Below, piece after piece: positions 20,780-20,976 of a stretch of DNA of 20,976 bases. Numbering within the stretch: the first letter of the stretch is position 1; every line of letters starts with the position of its first letter. This DNA is from a virus. The stretch covers positions 1 to 20,976 of the IMG/VR virus record IMGVR_UViG_3300037247_000994; one strand, written 5' to 3'. Under the pieces are notes generated by a model that worked only from the letters and a program-made list of their open reading frames with translations, was not told where the DNA came from and did no database searches. The translations under genes and the position numbers were made by a program.

Positions 20780-20976
20780 CTACTTCTCCGCAGGCTGTCG
20801 CGGTTCGGGCTCCGCGTCCGGCTTCGCCTTGTCCTTCGGCGTCAGTTTCACAATCTCCGCAGTCAGCTTCTCGATGGCCTGCTGGGCGGCGCGAAGTTCC
20901 TGGATGAGTTGCTGGTTCTCCGAGCTAAGGATGGTGCGCTCGACCTCGACCTCGGCGAACCGCGCTTTCAGGACGG
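20780..20976 (-). CDS. Partial gene, coiled-coil protein C-terminus
   Basis: An open frame enters from the right edge and ends at TAG 20780; 64 codons lie in the window and the start is outside. The visible part is a long charged helix with heptad-like spacing (ENQQLIQELRAAQQAIEKLTAEIVKL) followed by a Lys/Pro/Glu-rich, probably disordered end. It is not in the same frame as any neighbour and ends two bases before the HNH start. The function cannot be stated from this part. Confidence 0.65.
   Translation of the reverse strand, partial: VLKARFAEVEVERTILSSENQQLIQELRAAQQAIEKLTAEIVKLTPKDKAKPDAEPEPRQPAEK

Noticed and set aside
1-20976. tRNA or rRNA genes.
   Set aside because: I saw no cloverleaf-like or rRNA-like stretch; almost all sequence is accounted for by coding regions. 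No scanning program was run.

Overview
The window reads as the replication, recombination and nucleotide-metabolism region of a tailed double-stranded DNA bacteriophage (or prophage) of a GC-rich host. The grounds are tightly packed genes, almost all on the minus strand, joined by ATGA, TAATG or TAGTG overlaps, and a gene set that only phages combine: a gp32-like ssDNA-binding protein, a phage-type RecA, Mre11 and Rad50 homologues, a UvsW-like helicase, a primase-helicase fusion, a dNMP kinase, orphan methylases and scattered HNH nucleases. There are no structural, packaging, lysis, integrase, DNA polymerase, rRNA or tRNA genes, so phage family and host cannot be named.

Layout in the direction of transcription (high to low coordinates). 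20976-17896: the end of a coiled-coil gene, an HNH nuclease, a UvsW-like helicase with an inserted zinc knuckle, a winged-helix-like protein and a 52-residue basic protein. 17936-15253: a PD-(D/E)XK nuclease, a Dam-type adenine methylase and a beta-class DNA methylase. 15256-12341: an acidic small protein, a CHC2-TOPRIM-DUF3987-like primase-helicase and an endonuclease VII-like HNH protein. 12345-12157: a gap with two oppositely oriented triplets of GATCAAC-type repeats flanking a TATAAT box. 12155-9599: a HAD nucleotidase, a dNMP kinase, a possible UvsY-like mediator and several small proteins. 9582-3877: ssDNA-binding protein, RecA, then a Rad50-like ATPase divided among separate genes with Mre11 and two zinc-finger proteins lying between the pieces. 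3935-3349: the only plus-strand gene (a zinc-rich HNH protein) and a divergent pair of promoters. 3348-3: a 46-residue protein, two unknown proteins, a RuvC-like resolvase, a second metallophosphoesterase and a zinc-ribbon protein.

Taken together the genes resemble the recombination-dependent replication toolkit of phage T4: SSB (gp32), RecA (UvsX), a candidate mediator (UvsY), the end-resection complex (gp46/gp47), a branch-migration helicase (UvsW) and several candidate junction resolvases (RuvC-like, endonuclease VII-like and possibly the PD-(D/E)XK nuclease). The most unusual element is the Rad50 homologue: its N-terminal half ends at the zinc hook, and the C-terminal ATPase lobe is encoded about 1.7 kb further along. 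Several real genes are short and easy to miss: 3208-3348, 17896-18054, 9599-9754 and the partial gene at 20780-20976. All function assignments come from reading motifs in the sequence; no database search was run.
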